Source: Acidobacteriota bacterium (GTDB taxonomy: Bacteria; Actinomycetota; Acidimicrobiia; Spongiisociales; UBA5794). From it: a stretch of DNA of 37,978 nt. Below, piece by piece: positions 15,287-24,338 of the stretch. A program made the position numbers and the translations under genes. The notes beneath the pieces were generated by a model, which worked only from the letters and a program-made list of their open reading frames with translations, had not been told where the DNA came from and made no database searches. The stretch covers positions 1 through 37,978 of the forward strand of contig JADFIY010000004.1 in NCBI GenBank assembly GCA_022566415.1, read 5' to 3'. Every line of letters starts with the position of its first letter. The first letter of the stretch is position 1.

Positions 15287-16335
15287 GCCGATTCCGCCTT
15301 CATCTCCGGTACCTGCTCGTAGTTCCAGCACGCCACCAGGTGGCCGGGCTCGATCTCTTCCATCGGAGGCTCCTCGGCTGCACATTGGTCGGTGGCGAAC
15401 GGGCAACGGGGATGGAAACGGCACCCGGTGGGCGGGTGCAACAGGTCCGGTGGCTCACCCTCCAGCGGGTTGAGGTTCAACCGCGGTCCGGTAACCGACG
15501 GCGTCGAGGAAAGCAGCAACCACGCATACGGGTGGCGGGGTCGGGCAAAGACATCTTCGGTCAGACCGTGCTCGACGAGCTTCCCCGCGTACATCACGCC
15601 GAGGTGGTCGGTGATCTCCGCGATCACCGCGATATCGTGCGAGATGTAGATGATGCTCATCCCGAACTCATGCTGGATGCTGCGTAGCTCTTCGAGCACC
15701 TGCTCCTGCACGATCACATCCAACGCGGTGGTCGGCTCGTCGGCGATGATGATCTTGGGATCGCAAGACAACGCCATGGCGATGACCGCCCGCTGCTTCA
15801 TCCCTCCGGAGAACTCATGGGGGTACCGATCCATCATCGCCGGGTCGAGGCCCACCAGCTCGAAGAGCTCAGCGATTCGGGCGTTTGCCACCGCCACAGT
15901 CGGTTTCTCCTCCCAGTGCAGATCGATGGCTTCGCGGATCTGATCGCCGACCCGATACACCGGATTCCATGAGTTCATCGCCCCCTGGAAGATCATGGCG
16001 ATGTCGTTCCAGCGCCGCCGCCGCATCTCCTCGTCGGAGAGCTCGAGCAGGTTGTCCCCGTCAAGGACGATCTTCCCGGCCTGGATCTCTGCGTTGTCGG
16101 GGAGCAACCGCATCAGCGACATCGCGATCGAGGTCTTCCCACAACCAGACTCGCCGACCAACCCCAGTGACTCACCGCGGCCAATGGTGAAACTGACGTC
16201 CTGGACGGCCGAGACGTAGCCATCCTTGGTCCGGTAGTTCATGATGAGATGGTCGACTTCGAGGATCGGACCGGGGTCCAACTCTGGCTTCTCGCCTTCT
16301 TGTTTGCCGGCGACCATCGACCGATCGGCTGTCAT
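15283..16335 (-). CDS. Peptide ABC importer ATPase (OppD/DppD type)
   Basis: The start is the ATG at 16335 with an ATGA overlap to the permease gene; the extra upstream residues in the long frame are a shadow. The 350-residue product has Walker A GESGCGKT (61-68), the D-type signature FSGGMKQRA, Walker [13 protein letters not shown], the H-loop ISHD, and the C-terminal [14 protein letters not shown] cluster motif of oligopeptide-type ATPases. It pairs with the downstream OppF-type subunit. Confidence 0.92.
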   Translation of the reverse strand: MTADRSMVAGKQEGEKPELDPGPILEVDHLIMNYRTKDGYVSAVQDVSFTIGRGESLGLVGESGCGKTSIAMSLMRLLPDNAEIQAGKIVLDGDNLLELSDEEMRRRRWNDIAMIFQGAMNSWNPVYRVGDQIREAIDLHWEEKPTVAVANARIAELFELVGLDPAMMDRYPHEFSGGMKQRAVIAMALSCDPKIIIADEPTTALDVIVQEQVLEELRSIQHEFGMSIIYISHDIAVIAEITDHLGVMYAGKLVEHGLTEDVFARPRHPYAWLLLSSTPSVTGPRLNLNPLEGEPPDLLHPPTGCRFHPRCPFATDQCAAEEPPMEEIEPGHLVACWNYEQVPEMKAESA

Positions 16336-17432
16336 CGGGCGCGGAGTCTCGGGTTGACGACCTCGTCCATCGCCCGGCCGATCAGGAAGAACCCGGCTCC
16401 GAACAACGTCACGGAAAGGCCGGCAGGGAACAGCAACCACCAGGCGGCGAGCCCGAACAGTGTGTAGCCCTGGGTGTGTGCGGTATTGATCATGATTCCC
16501 CAGCTCATCGGGATGCTGAGCAACCCGAAGAACGACAGCGTGGCCTCGAGGAAGATCGCGCCGACGACCTCAAACATCATGTACAGGAAGCTGAGCGGGA
16601 GCACGTTGGGCATGATGTGGCGGGTGATGATGTGCCAGTTGGATCCCCCGGCAACCCTGGCCGCATCGTTGAACGGCTTCACCTTGACCGACAGGGCCTG
16701 GGACTTGAGGATGATCGCGGTCGCGCCCAAGCCCGACAGGATTCCGATCAGCAGGCCAAGCTGCCACAGGCCCACCTCATACAACGAGCCGATCACGATC
16801 AGCAATGGGAGCAGCGGGAGCAGCAAAATGAGATCGGCCTGCCGCATCAGCCAGCTGTCGACCCAGCCTCCGTAGAAGGCGGCCACCGACCCGATGGTGG
16901 TAGCGATGGTCACCGCGCTGACCGCGGCGATCACCCCGAGGGTGAACGCCGCCTGCGAGCTCTTCATCAACTGGGACAGGATGTCGCGACCAAACGGGTC
17001 GGTGCCGAGCAGGTGGGCGGAGTTGGGTGGTGCCGGCGCCTGCCCAACCAGGACCACATCCCCTTCTTCAGGGAAGAAGTTGCCGAAGATCATCGCCTCG
17101 GTGAACGAGATCTCGGTGATCGGGTCGGTGACTTCACCGTCGGGTACCACGGTCTTCTCCAGAATCACCGTGTCGTTCCCCCGAACGGGATCGTAAATCT
17201 CTTCCGGCCAGACCGTGGCCATCAGGATCGGGTGCAGGATGGCCAGGAAGCCAAAGAAGGCGACAAACACGACACCGGCCACCCCGAGCCTGTTGCGGGA
17301 GAAGATCTCCCAGTTCTTGGTGAAAGAGCGGTTCCACAGGCGGATGCGGGTGCGCCACAGCCCCTCCTTTGCCACGGGAACATCGGGTTCGAGCACCGGA
17401 TCGACAGGGGGAATCTCGGTCACGTCTGTCAC
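16332..17432 (-). CDS. Peptide ABC importer permease (OppC/DppC type)
   Basis: The 366-residue product has a cytoplasmic N-terminus with RNRLGVAGVVFVAFFGFLA as first span, then the usual GTDPFGRDILSQ entry to the transport domain, four or five further spans, and the EAA motif DAARVAGGSNWHIITRHIMPN. It is longer than usual (about 300) because about 75 polar residues lie between the first span and GTDPFGRD, an extracytoplasmic insertion. An 11-base gap separates it from the other permease gene. Confidence 0.92.
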   Translation of the reverse strand: MTDVTEIPPVDPVLEPDVPVAKEGLWRTRIRLWNRSFTKNWEIFSRNRLGVAGVVFVAFFGFLAILHPILMATVWPEEIYDPVRGNDTVILEKTVVPDGEVTDPITEISFTEAMIFGNFFPEEGDVVLVGQAPAPPNSAHLLGTDPFGRDILSQLMKSSQAAFTLGVIAAVSAVTIATTIGSVAAFYGGWVDSWLMRQADLILLLPLLPLLIVIGSLYEVGLWQLGLLIGILSGLGATAIILKSQALSVKVKPFNDAARVAGGSNWHIITRHIMPNVLPLSFLYMMFEVVGAIFLEATLSFFGLLSIPMSWGIMINTAHTQGYTLFGLAAWWLLFPAGLSVTLFGAGFFLIGRAMDEVVNPRLRAR

Positions 17433-17443
17433 CGAACCACCGC

Positions 17444-18604
17444 CTATCCCTGCACCCTGATCCGTGGATCAAGGAAGGCGTAGAGGACGTCGGCGACGAG
17501 GTGAGCGAACAAGGCGAGCAGGCCGATGAAGGCGAGCGCACCCATCGCCACCGGGAGATCCTCGACGTTGACCGCGTTGAGCAGGGTCAGCCCGAGCCCC
17601 GGCCAGGAGAATATGGACTCGGTGACGATGCCGCCCCCGATGATAAAGGCGATGGCAAGCACGAACGACGTGGTGACAGGGAGCATGGCGTTCCGAGCGG
17701 CGTGCCGGTCGCGGATCACCTTCTCCGGCACCCCCTTGGCTCGGGCGGTGAAGATGTAATCCTCGCGCAGCGTCTCCAACATCGAGCTTCTGGTGAGCAG
17801 GGTGATGGCGGCGTAGAACACCAGGGTCAGCGTCGTCACCGGGAGCACGGTGTGGTAGGCGATATCGGCGGCGTACCGCGACATCGGTGAGATCAACCAG
17901 AAGGCGAGCATCGAGATGGCAATGAGGGCAAAAAGGATGCGCCGAGCCCTGGTCCGCGGTACCGGCTCGGCGACGAACTTGCCCGTTCCCCAGACAACAA
18001 GAGCGACGCCGGCTCCGGCGAGGAACATGCTGAGCAGCATGGTGTTGAACACCTGGTTTGCGGTATACGGCGCGTCGAACCACTGGGCGGGGGTGAGGAA
18101 CTTCCCAAGCGGGAACCAGTTGAGCTGAGATCCGAAGAACCACAGCATGAGGATGGCGAACCATGGGTAGAACACCGTGTACAGGATGATGCTGGTGACC
18201 ATCGTCCCCGTCTCGGCGGCGCTGCCACGCCTCCAGGCCACCATCTTGCCGGTCTGGAATCCGACGATATAGGAGAGGAGGGTGGCGATGCCGAACAGAT
18301 AGAGGGTGCGGGGAAGGGCCGTCAGCAGGATATCGGCCACCGTCCGCGGGTAATGATCAAAGCTCACCCCGAGGTTGAGGGTGAGCACGTTCCTGATGTA
18401 GAAGAGGTACTGCGCAAACAGCGGCTGATCGAGGCCAAGCCGCTCGCGAAGAATCTGCTTGGCCTCCGGAGGGATGTCCGGGTTGCCGACGAACTGGGCA
18501 GAGATGTCGCCAGGCTGAGCGTTGATCAAGAAGAAGAGAATGGTCAGAAAGACGAGGAACAGCACGAACATCTGCAGGAGCCTGATGGTCAGGTAGCGCA
18601 CCAC
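17444..18604 (-). CDS. Peptide ABC importer permease (OppB/DppB type)
   Basis: The typical start MVRYLTIRLLQMFVLFLVF gives the first span, followed by the extracytoplasmic region with RERLGLDQPLFAQYLFYIRN and LNLGVSF, then the transport domain with EAA motif TARAKGVPEKVIRDRHAARN and the terminal LDPRIRVQG. At 386 residues it is longer than usual because of an extra hydrophobic pair between about 180 and 250. It is the first gene after the terminator that follows the binding-protein gene. Confidence 0.92.
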   Translation of the reverse strand: MVRYLTIRLLQMFVLFLVFLTILFFLINAQPGDISAQFVGNPDIPPEAKQILRERLGLDQPLFAQYLFYIRNVLTLNLGVSFDHYPRTVADILLTALPRTLYLFGIATLLSYIVGFQTGKMVAWRRGSAAETGTMVTSIILYTVFYPWFAILMLWFFGSQLNWFPLGKFLTPAQWFDAPYTANQVFNTMLLSMFLAGAGVALVVWGTGKFVAEPVPRTRARRILFALIAISMLAFWLISPMSRYAADIAYHTVLPVTTLTLVFYAAITLLTRSSMLETLREDYIFTARAKGVPEKVIRDRHAARNAMLPVTTSFVLAIAFIIGGGIVTESIFSWPGLGLTLLNAVNVEDLPVAMGALAFIGLLALFAHLVADVLYAFLDPRIRVQG

Positions 18605-18700
18605 CTCAACAGCTCCTCTGTCCTGTGGTGGCCCGCAACCACCTGCCTCTCAGCGGTGCCGCGAGCATAGTCTGGCCTGCCAGGCACCGCATTGGTACGC

Positions 18701-18742
18701 AAAAGAGGAAAGAGGGGAGGGTGCCGAAGCACCCTCCCCTCT
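18701..18742 (-). terminator. Strong Rho-independent terminator after the binding-protein gene
   Basis: A perfect 14-bp stem (AGAGGGGAGGGTGC with its complement, 18711-18742) with a four-base loop is followed on the minus strand by TTTCCTCTTTTG. It lies 18 bases after the stop of the substrate-binding protein and before the permease genes, as expected when the binding protein must be made in excess and read-through supplies the rest. Confidence 0.85.
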
Positions 18743-18759
18743 GTTCAACGATCGTTGAG

Positions 18760-20742
18760 CTACTTGGCAACCGCGTTCTGCATTCCATCCTGGAACTGAA
18801 TCCCGGAGAGGGACCCAGTGAAGGGGAATTGCAGCGAGTTGTTGTAGAACTCGGTGATCGGCGTGTCGAACAGCACGACATAGGGCAGATCTGTAGCGAG
18901 CTTGCGCTCCATCTCCCAGATCTGATCGAACGCGACCGCCTTATCGGTCTCGGCGAACATGGCATCGGCAAGCGCGTCGAATTCAGCGTCGCTGTATCCG
19001 GTGGCATTGCCGCCATCGTTCGTCTCTGCGAAGTTCCTCGAGTGGAAGAACCCCTCATGGAACGTCGGCCATGCCGGGTTCCCAAGGCTCCAACCGAGGA
19101 TGTACATGTCGAAGGTGGGCTCGGTGCCAACACCGGGCCACACCTGGGCGACAATGGTGTTGAAGTCCGTCGGGTTCGCCCTGGCGTTCACGCCAAGGTT
19201 CTCCGCCCAGTCCTCCAACCACAGCGACGCCGTATGGCGCAGCGGGTCGTAGGTAGCCGAGGGAGCCATGATCTCCACCTCGGGCACGAGATTGCCCTCT
19301 GGATCGATCAATCCCGAACCGACCTCCTCTTCGAGGATGTTGCCATCTTCGTCGCGCACCGCCTCAACCGTCCAGGTGAACCCGTCGGCCTCGAGCGCTG
19401 CGTACGCCGCATTGAGGCGCTCCGTCGTGCTCAGACCAACGTACTGGCTGGCGATCTCATCGGCTACCTCTTCGTTGTACCACGCCTGGTTGCCCTCGGG
19501 CACCAGCACGTACAACGGGAAGGCCACACCCTGAAGGACGTTCTGCGTCAGGTTTTCCTTGTCGAAATACGCCATCGCCTGCCGGAACCCCAGGAACTTG
19601 CCTGGGCTCTTGCGCAGGTTGAAGGCCAGATACCGGAAGCCGTTGGTCGGGTTGACCGTGACGCTCAAGTTATCGGCCTCGAGACCCTGCTGGCGCAGAC
19701 CCGGCGACACGCCGAGCGGGTTGATCCAATAATCGATCTCACCATCGGCGAGGGCAAGCATGGCCGCTGCCTGATCGCCATAGATCGAGAACGAAGTGCG
19801 ATCGAGGAACGGACCCTCGGTGTACTCGACGGCGATGTCGCCACCACCTTCTCCGTACAACAGCTCATCGTTCACCGCATACGAACCGTCCTGCCAGAAC
19901 GTGTGCGTCGAACCGGCGTTCGCATAGTTCTCGTTCTTGATGTTCTCGACGAACGCACCCTCTTCACGCCCGTTGTAGCTCACCGGGCCGCCGGAGAGAT
20001 CCCCGACCTCGAGCGAGCTGGCGCCGTATACGATCGCAGCAGGGTCCTCGCTGGCGAGAGCCTCTGCAAGCACAGGCTCCCAAGGAGCCGCCGGCATGAT
20101 CGAAGCAACCCCGACGTTGTGCGGCCACACCGCGGCGCCGGGCTTCGAGTCGAACGTGAACTTCACCGTGAATTCGTCAACCGCCTCGACGTTTGTCAGA
20201 CGGGGCGACGATGCCTCGGTATACGGATAGGCGCTGATCCAGTCACCGCCGAGCTCCGCATCGCGGACCGCCTCGTAGGTGAACACCACGTCGGCGGCCG
20301 TCAGGATGCTGCCGTCCGACCACGTGTAGTCGTCACGCATCGGCTGGGTGACCGTCCAGATATCTCCCTCCTGGACCGCTTCGACGGGCAAGCCCAACGC
20401 AGCGTCCGGAGCTATGACGAGTCCTGGAAAGGCGATACTGAACAGTGAGGGTTTCGTGGGGCCGTGCACATAGGACATATACACCGTGCCGTCGGGCCCA
20501 ATGAACGCCCAGAAGTTGTCGTTGACGATGTCCGAAGTCATCCCAACGGTATAGGTAAAGCCGGCCGGCGTTGGTGCGGTGGTCGCTTGTGTGCCCCCTG
20601 GTGCCGCAGTGGTCCCTGGCGCCGCGGTAGTGGCGACGGTGGTGTCAGCACCATCGTCACTCGTGCACGCTCCCGCAATGAGAGCAAAGGCGACCAAAAG
20701 GACCACAACAGCGACCGGGCGGCTACGCCATAATCGTGTCAA
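18760..20742 (-). CDS. Peptide/solute-binding lipoprotein (SBP family 5)
   Basis: The start is TTG at 20742, decided by a perfect AAGGAGG at 20749-20755, six bases upstream. The 660-residue product has a signal peptide ending IAGAC (Cys26), a Thr/Ala/Pro-rich linker (about 30-60) and a large family-5 binding fold with signatures such as DDYTWSDGSILTAADVVFTY, YWINPLGVSPG, and SYRYLAFNLRK-like text at FRYLAFNLRKSPG. It would bind peptides or similar solutes outside the membrane and deliver them to the permeases encoded next. At 660 residues it is longer than the usual 530-560. Confidence 0.92.
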   Translation of the reverse strand: MTRLWRSRPVAVVVLLVAFALIAGACTSDDGADTTVATTAAPGTTAAPGGTQATTAPTPAGFTYTVGMTSDIVNDNFWAFIGPDGTVYMSYVHGPTKPSLFSIAFPGLVIAPDAALGLPVEAVQEGDIWTVTQPMRDDYTWSDGSILTAADVVFTYEAVRDAELGGDWISAYPYTEASSPRLTNVEAVDEFTVKFTFDSKPGAAVWPHNVGVASIMPAAPWEPVLAEALASEDPAAIVYGASSLEVGDLSGGPVSYNGREEGAFVENIKNENYANAGSTHTFWQDGSYAVNDELLYGEGGGDIAVEYTEGPFLDRTSFSIYGDQAAAMLALADGEIDYWINPLGVSPGLRQQGLEADNLSVTVNPTNGFRYLAFNLRKSPGKFLGFRQAMAYFDKENLTQNVLQGVAFPLYVLVPEGNQAWYNEEVADEIASQYVGLSTTERLNAAYAALEADGFTWTVEAVRDEDGNILEEEVGSGLIDPEGNLVPEVEIMAPSATYDPLRHTASLWLEDWAENLGVNARANPTDFNTIVAQVWPGVGTEPTFDMYILGWSLGNPAWPTFHEGFFHSRNFAETNDGGNATGYSDAEFDALADAMFAETDKAVAFDQIWEMERKLATDLPYVVLFDTPITEFYNNSLQFPFTGSLSGIQFQDGMQNAVAK

Positions 20743-20822
20743 AGTTTGCCTCCTTGGTTATCAGCTGTCTTCAGCTGCCGTCAGCCCGAAAGGCTCGAGG
20801 TTGCACGGTCCCGGTGAAGGGA

Positions 20823-21053
20823 TCAGGCCAGAAGCCACGTCAACAAAAACGTGGTTGCGGAGAACAGGACTGCCACCAGCACAGTCAGGCGGTCGAGATT
20901 GCGCTCGACCACCGTCGACCCAGTGATGTTCCCAGAGCTCATGCCTCCTCCGAACATGTCGGACACTCCTCCACCTCTGCCCGCATGGAGCAGGATGAGG
21001 AAGATGAGTGCCAGAGACACGAGTAGTTGGAAAACGGCGACGAATCCGTCCAA
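20823..21053 (-). CDS. secG: SecG, protein-export channel subunit
   Basis: The 76-residue product has two membrane spans (about 4-24 and 55-74) joined by a Gly-rich loop containing HAGRGGGVSDMFGGG and the conserved ERNLDRLTVLVAVLF second span. SecG supports SecYEG translocation. The start appears to be TTG at 21053; GAGG is only two bases before it, so initiation may be weak. In Actinomycetota secG usually follows tpiA; here gpmA and an unknown gene have come between and a repeat pair separates secG from gpmA. Confidence 0.92.
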   Translation of the reverse strand: MDGFVAVFQLLVSLALIFLILLHAGRGGGVSDMFGGGMSSGNITGSTVVERNLDRLTVLVAVLFSATTFLLTWLLA

Positions 21054-21172
21054 GACCTCGGAGCCTTTCTCAACAAACGACCCGCATACGAAACGGGCCT
21101 GTGGGCGCGAAGTATTGCGTCACACTCGGTGTAGCGCAACTAAATTGCTTCCAGTTTATGGCAGGAACCGAG

Positions 21173-21254
21173 TCGCAAGTCGCAAGTCGCAGGTCCCAAG
21201 TTCGAATTACGCCAACTTCCGTGCAGTTCGGGCTGGCGACTTGCGACTTCTTCT
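21173..21254. repeat. Inverted pair of heptanucleotide arrays, TCGCAAG type
   Basis: Units TCGCAAG, TCGCAAG, TCGCAGG, TCCCAAG start at 21173, 21180, 21187 and 21194. The opposite arm has TGGCGAC, TTGCGAC, TTCTTCT at 21234, 21241 and 21248, running into the gpmA stop codon. 21177-21190 and 21236-21249 are perfectly complementary over 14 bp with a 45-base loop. Confidence 0.85.
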
Positions 21255-22008
21255 ACCCTGCCTCTGCGGCAACCGCCGCCGCGGCAGCCTCGGCTGCGTC
21301 CGGATCTCCGAGATAGACACGTTCGATCGGCCGCAGGTTTGCGTCGAGCCGGTACAACAACGGGATGCCGGTCGGGATGTTGAGTGTCGTGATCTGGTCA
21401 TCCGGGATGCCATCGAGATGTTTGACCAGCGCCCGCAAACTGTTGCCGTGGGCCGCCACCAGGACCCGGCGCATCGCTCGAATGTCAGGGACGATCTGGT
21501 CGTACCAATACGGCAGCAGACGGTCGACGACATCGGAAAGGGATTCGGCCGAAGGTATGGAGTCGGGGGCCATCTCGGCGTAGCGGGGGTCATGAGACGG
21601 GTGGCGCGGATCCTCGGTTTCGAGAGGGGGAGGGGCGAGGTCGTATGAACGTCGCCACGCCTGGACCTGGTCGGCCCCGTGCACCTCGGCCATGCGCCGC
21701 TTGTTCTCACCCTGGAGTGCCCCATAGTGCCGTTCGTTGAGGCGCCAATGCTTGTGGACCGGGATCCAAGCCAGCTCCATGGCAGCGAGCGCAAGCGAGC
21801 CGGTGTCGATGGCACGACGCAGTACCGAGGTGTGCACCACGTCGAATCCAATGCCGGCGGCGGCCATGGTCGCGCCGGCTTCCGTTGCCTCGGCGATTCC
21901 TCGTCTGGAGAGCTCGACGTCGGTCCATCCGGTGAAAACGTTCTCCAGGTTCCACACGCTCTGACCGTGGCGCAGCAGCACGAGGGTGTACTCGGTGGGG
22001 CTACTCAT
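21253..22008 (-). CDS. gpmA: 2,3-bisphosphoglycerate-dependent phosphoglycerate mutase
   Basis: The enzyme interconverts 3- and 2-phosphoglycerate through a phosphohistidine. The 251 residues contain [10 protein letters not shown] (phospho-acceptor His14), [20 protein letters not shown], the proton-donor region [10 protein letters not shown] and the second catalytic His in [13 protein letters not shown]. The start ATG at 22008 overlaps the end of the upstream gene by eight bases; the longer frame is a shadow. The C-terminus is an Ala-rich tail ([12 protein letters not shown]). It is the fourth glycolytic gene of the cluster. Confidence 0.96.
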   Translation of the reverse strand: MSSPTEYTLVLLRHGQSVWNLENVFTGWTDVELSRRGIAEATEAGATMAAAGIGFDVVHTSVLRRAIDTGSLALAAMELAWIPVHKHWRLNERHYGALQGENKRRMAEVHGADQVQAWRRSYDLAPPPLETEDPRHPSHDPRYAEMAPDSIPSAESLSDVVDRLLPYWYDQIVPDIRAMRRVLVAAHGNSLRALVKHLDGIPDDQITTLNIPTGIPLLYRLDANLRPIERVYLGDPDAAEAAAAAVAAEAG

Positions 22009-22399
22009 CTGAATCCAAGACCGGTTCGACCAGTATCGTGCGCAGGCGCCACAACGGCGTGAGCAGTCCGCTGCGTGCCGGCAGGATCGGCGACAGGCTT
22101 GCCTCCTCCTCTGCCGAGAGCAGCTGATAGTGGCGGCCCTCGCATTCCCTGATCGAGGCGGCGAGCGTCTCTCTACCCAGCAGATCAGCACCCTCAGCAT
22201 CGGCAGCCGCCAGCACGACGGCTAGCTTCACGTTGCCCTCCTCGAGTCTGGCCTCGGTCTCTACCTCGACCACGCTCGCGGCCAGCATGAGGGCATCGAC
22301 AACCCGATCGACATGGTCACGCAGCGTGTCCCGATCGTCCCATGGGATCGGTCGAGCGACCGCAAAGTCGCCCTGCACGCGGATGAGAGAGACGGTCAC
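22001..22399 (-). CDS. Unknown protein between tpiA and gpmA (132 aa)
   Basis: The start is GTG at 22399, overlapping the tpiA stop (GTGA); the stop overlaps gpmA. A single start-to-stop frame tightly coupled on both sides strongly supports a real gene. The product is soluble and helical. Residues 20-50 form an amphipathic helix ([20 protein letters not shown]), 55-75 are [18 protein letters not shown], and the C-terminal third is Ser/Pro/Leu rich. I recognise no family. Position suggests a link to triose-phosphate metabolism or simple co-expression. Confidence 0.8.
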   Translation of the reverse strand: MTVSLIRVQGDFAVARPIPWDDRDTLRDHVDRVVDALMLAASVVEVETEARLEEGNVKLAVVLAAADAEGADLLGRETLAASIRECEGRHYQLLSAEEEASLSPILPARSGLLTPLWRLRTILVEPVLDSDE

Positions 22400-23160
22400 G
22401 ACCAGAAGCGAACGATCGAAGCCAAACTGTCGGGGTCGAGGCTCGCCCCTCCGACAAGCGCCCCATCGATGTCGGGTTTGGCCATCATGCCCGCGATGTT
22501 GCCAGGGTTGACCGACCCTCCGTAGAGGATCCGGACGGCTTCGGCTGCTGGGCCCCACTCGTCGGCGACCAGTCCCCTGATGAATGTGACCACGGCTCCC
22601 GCGTCGTCGGCGGAGGCGGTCCGACCGGTCCCGATCGCCCAAATAGGCTCGTAGGCGATCACGACCTTTTCCACCGCACCGGCTTGCAGACCCTGGAGGC
22701 CGACTCGAAGCTGGGCGGCTACCTTGTCTTCGGTGGATCCGGCCTCCCGCTCCGCTTCGGTCTCCCCGACACACAGGATCGGGGTCATGTCGTGCTCGAG
22801 CACGGCGCCGACCTTGCGGTTGGCGTCTGCGTCGGACTCGCCAAACAGCTGGCGCCGCTCCGAGTGGCCGACGATGACGTATGCCACAGCCAGCTTGGCG
22901 AGCATTCCTGCGGCGACCTCGCCCGTGTACGCCCCTTCCTCCTCCCAGAACACGTTTTGAGCGCCGAGCCCGATCCGGAGATGGTCGACCTCGATAACTG
23001 TTTGCGCCGAGCGAAGCGCAGTGAACGGAGGGCAGACCACGACCTCGACCCGCTCGTAGTCGGAGGGCTCGAGCCGATAACTCAGCTTCTGCACCATTTG
23101 GATCGTCTCGAGATGGGTGGCATGCATTTTCCAGTTGCCGACGATCAGGTTCTTGCGCAT
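22396..23160 (-). CDS. tpiA: Triosephosphate isomerase
   Basis: The 254-residue barrel interconverts dihydroxyacetone phosphate and glyceraldehyde 3-phosphate. Catalytic residues are all visible: Lys11 in VGNWKMH, His99 in IVGHSERR and Glu171 in AYEPIWAIGTG, plus the phosphate loop ILYGGSVNPGN. The start ATG at 23160 is one base after the pgk stop; the longer frame runs back into pgk. Cotranscription with gap and pgk is clear from spacing. Confidence 0.98.
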   Translation of the reverse strand: MRKNLIVGNWKMHATHLETIQMVQKLSYRLEPSDYERVEVVVCPPFTALRSAQTVIEVDHLRIGLGAQNVFWEEEGAYTGEVAAGMLAKLAVAYVIVGHSERRQLFGESDADANRKVGAVLEHDMTPILCVGETEAEREAGSTEDKVAAQLRVGLQGLQAGAVEKVVIAYEPIWAIGTGRTASADDAGAVVTFIRGLVADEWGPAAEAVRILYGGSVNPGNIAGMMAKPDIDGALVGGASLDPDSLASIVRFWS

Positions 23161-23161
23161 C

Positions 23162-24337
23162 TCAGCCCCATCTCTCCAATGCCACGATGCCCGGCAGCGC
23201 CGCTCCCTCCAACAATGCCAGACCTGCGCCGCCACCGGTCGACAGATGATCGATGTCTTCGGCCCGACCGATGAGACGTAGCGCCGCTACCGATTCACCC
23301 CCACCCACCACGGTATAGCCGCCAGACGCGGCCGCCGCCGCGGCTACTCCTTGGGTTCCAGCACGGAACGACTCCCACTCGAATACTCCCATCGGCCCGT
23401 TCCAGAACACTCGCTCTGCCTCTTCGATGACCGGGGCGAAGGCCTCGACCGCAGCTGGGCCAATGTCCAATCCCACCGTTCCATTCGGAATCGCGGTTGC
23501 CGGCACCACCCGATGGGGGGCGTCTGCGGCGAACGAGTCGGCAACGACGACGTCCTCCGGGAGCACGACCTTCGACCCGTGAATGCCGTCGAGCACGCTT
23601 CGCACCTCGGGAACCATTGATTTGTCCACAAGGGAATCTCCAACCTCGTAGCCGCCGGCGGCGAGGAGCGTGAAGCACACACCCCCGCCAACCAGCATCA
23701 GATCCACTTCGGGCAGAAGCGCACGCATCAGCCCGAGTTTGTGTGAGATCTTTGCACCTCCCAGTACCACGACATACGGGCGCGATGGCTCAGAGAGCAA
23801 CCGGTCGAAGGCGGTGAGCTCTGCTGCAAGGAGGAGACCGGCCGCGGATGGAAGACGCGACGCCACTCCGACCGTGGACGCCTGAGTGCGGTGGGCCGTG
23901 CCGAAGGCATCGTTTACGAAGCGCGTCGCCAACTTGGCCAAACCGTCGGCGACGAAGGGATCATTGGTGGTCTCCCCTGCCTCGAATCGGGTGTTCTCGA
24001 GAACGACGACGACGTCCGGTCCCGCCGCATCGATCGTTGCTTCGACCCGTTCGCCGATGACGGCCGGTGCGTGCACGACTGGGAACCCCCCAAGCTCACC
24101 GAGGCGTTCGGCCACCGGCTTCGTGCTCAAGGCGGGGTCGAAGCCGTCTGGTCGTCCGAGGTGGGTGGCGACAATGACAGACGCTCCGCGCCTCCTGAGC
24201 TCCTGGATCGTCGGCACGCTTGCCTCGATGCGGAAGGCATCGCCCACGGTGCCGTCGACCAGCGGGACGTTGAGATCGGCCCGTACCAGGACGCGCTCGC
24301 CATCGACGACGAGATCGTCGAGGTATGGGATCGACAT
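23162..24337 (-). CDS. pgk: Phosphoglycerate kinase
   Basis: The 391-residue enzyme makes ATP from 1,3-bisphosphoglycerate. The N-terminal substrate motif is VLVRADLNVPLVDG (16-29), with ATHLGRPDG, VLENTRFEAGE and VNDAFGTAHR following; the C-terminal nucleotide domain has VLGGAKISHKLG, VFWNGPMGVFE and VGGGESVAAL. The start ATG at 24337 follows the gap stop by one base. Length is normal. Confidence 0.98.
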   Translation of the reverse strand: MSIPYLDDLVVDGERVLVRADLNVPLVDGTVGDAFRIEASVPTIQELRRRGASVIVATHLGRPDGFDPALSTKPVAERLGELGGFPVVHAPAVIGERVEATIDAAGPDVVVVLENTRFEAGETTNDPFVADGLAKLATRFVNDAFGTAHRTQASTVGVASRLPSAAGLLLAAELTAFDRLLSEPSRPYVVVLGGAKISHKLGLMRALLPEVDLMLVGGGVCFTLLAAGGYEVGDSLVDKSMVPEVRSVLDGIHGSKVVLPEDVVVADSFAADAPHRVVPATAIPNGTVGLDIGPAAVEAFAPVIEEAERVFWNGPMGVFEWESFRAGTQGVAAAAAASGGYTVVGGGESVAALRLIGRAEDIDHLSTGGGAGLALLEGAALPGIVALERWG

Positions 24338-24338
24338 C

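Noticed and set aside
16476-17483. 335-residue plus-strand frame opposite the OppC-type permease
   Set aside because: Antisense shadow rich in His, Asp and Arg; the minus strand encodes clear membrane spans and the EAA motif.
18625-20448. 607-residue open frame on the plus strand opposite the binding protein
   Set aside because: It is antisense to a family-5 binding protein and runs through the terminator hairpin; no ribosome site or domain is present.
20743-20822. Riboswitch or attenuator before the binding-protein gene
   Set aside because: Short repeats (CAGCTG twice) and a 4-bp hairpin are visible, but nothing matches a known riboswitch core.
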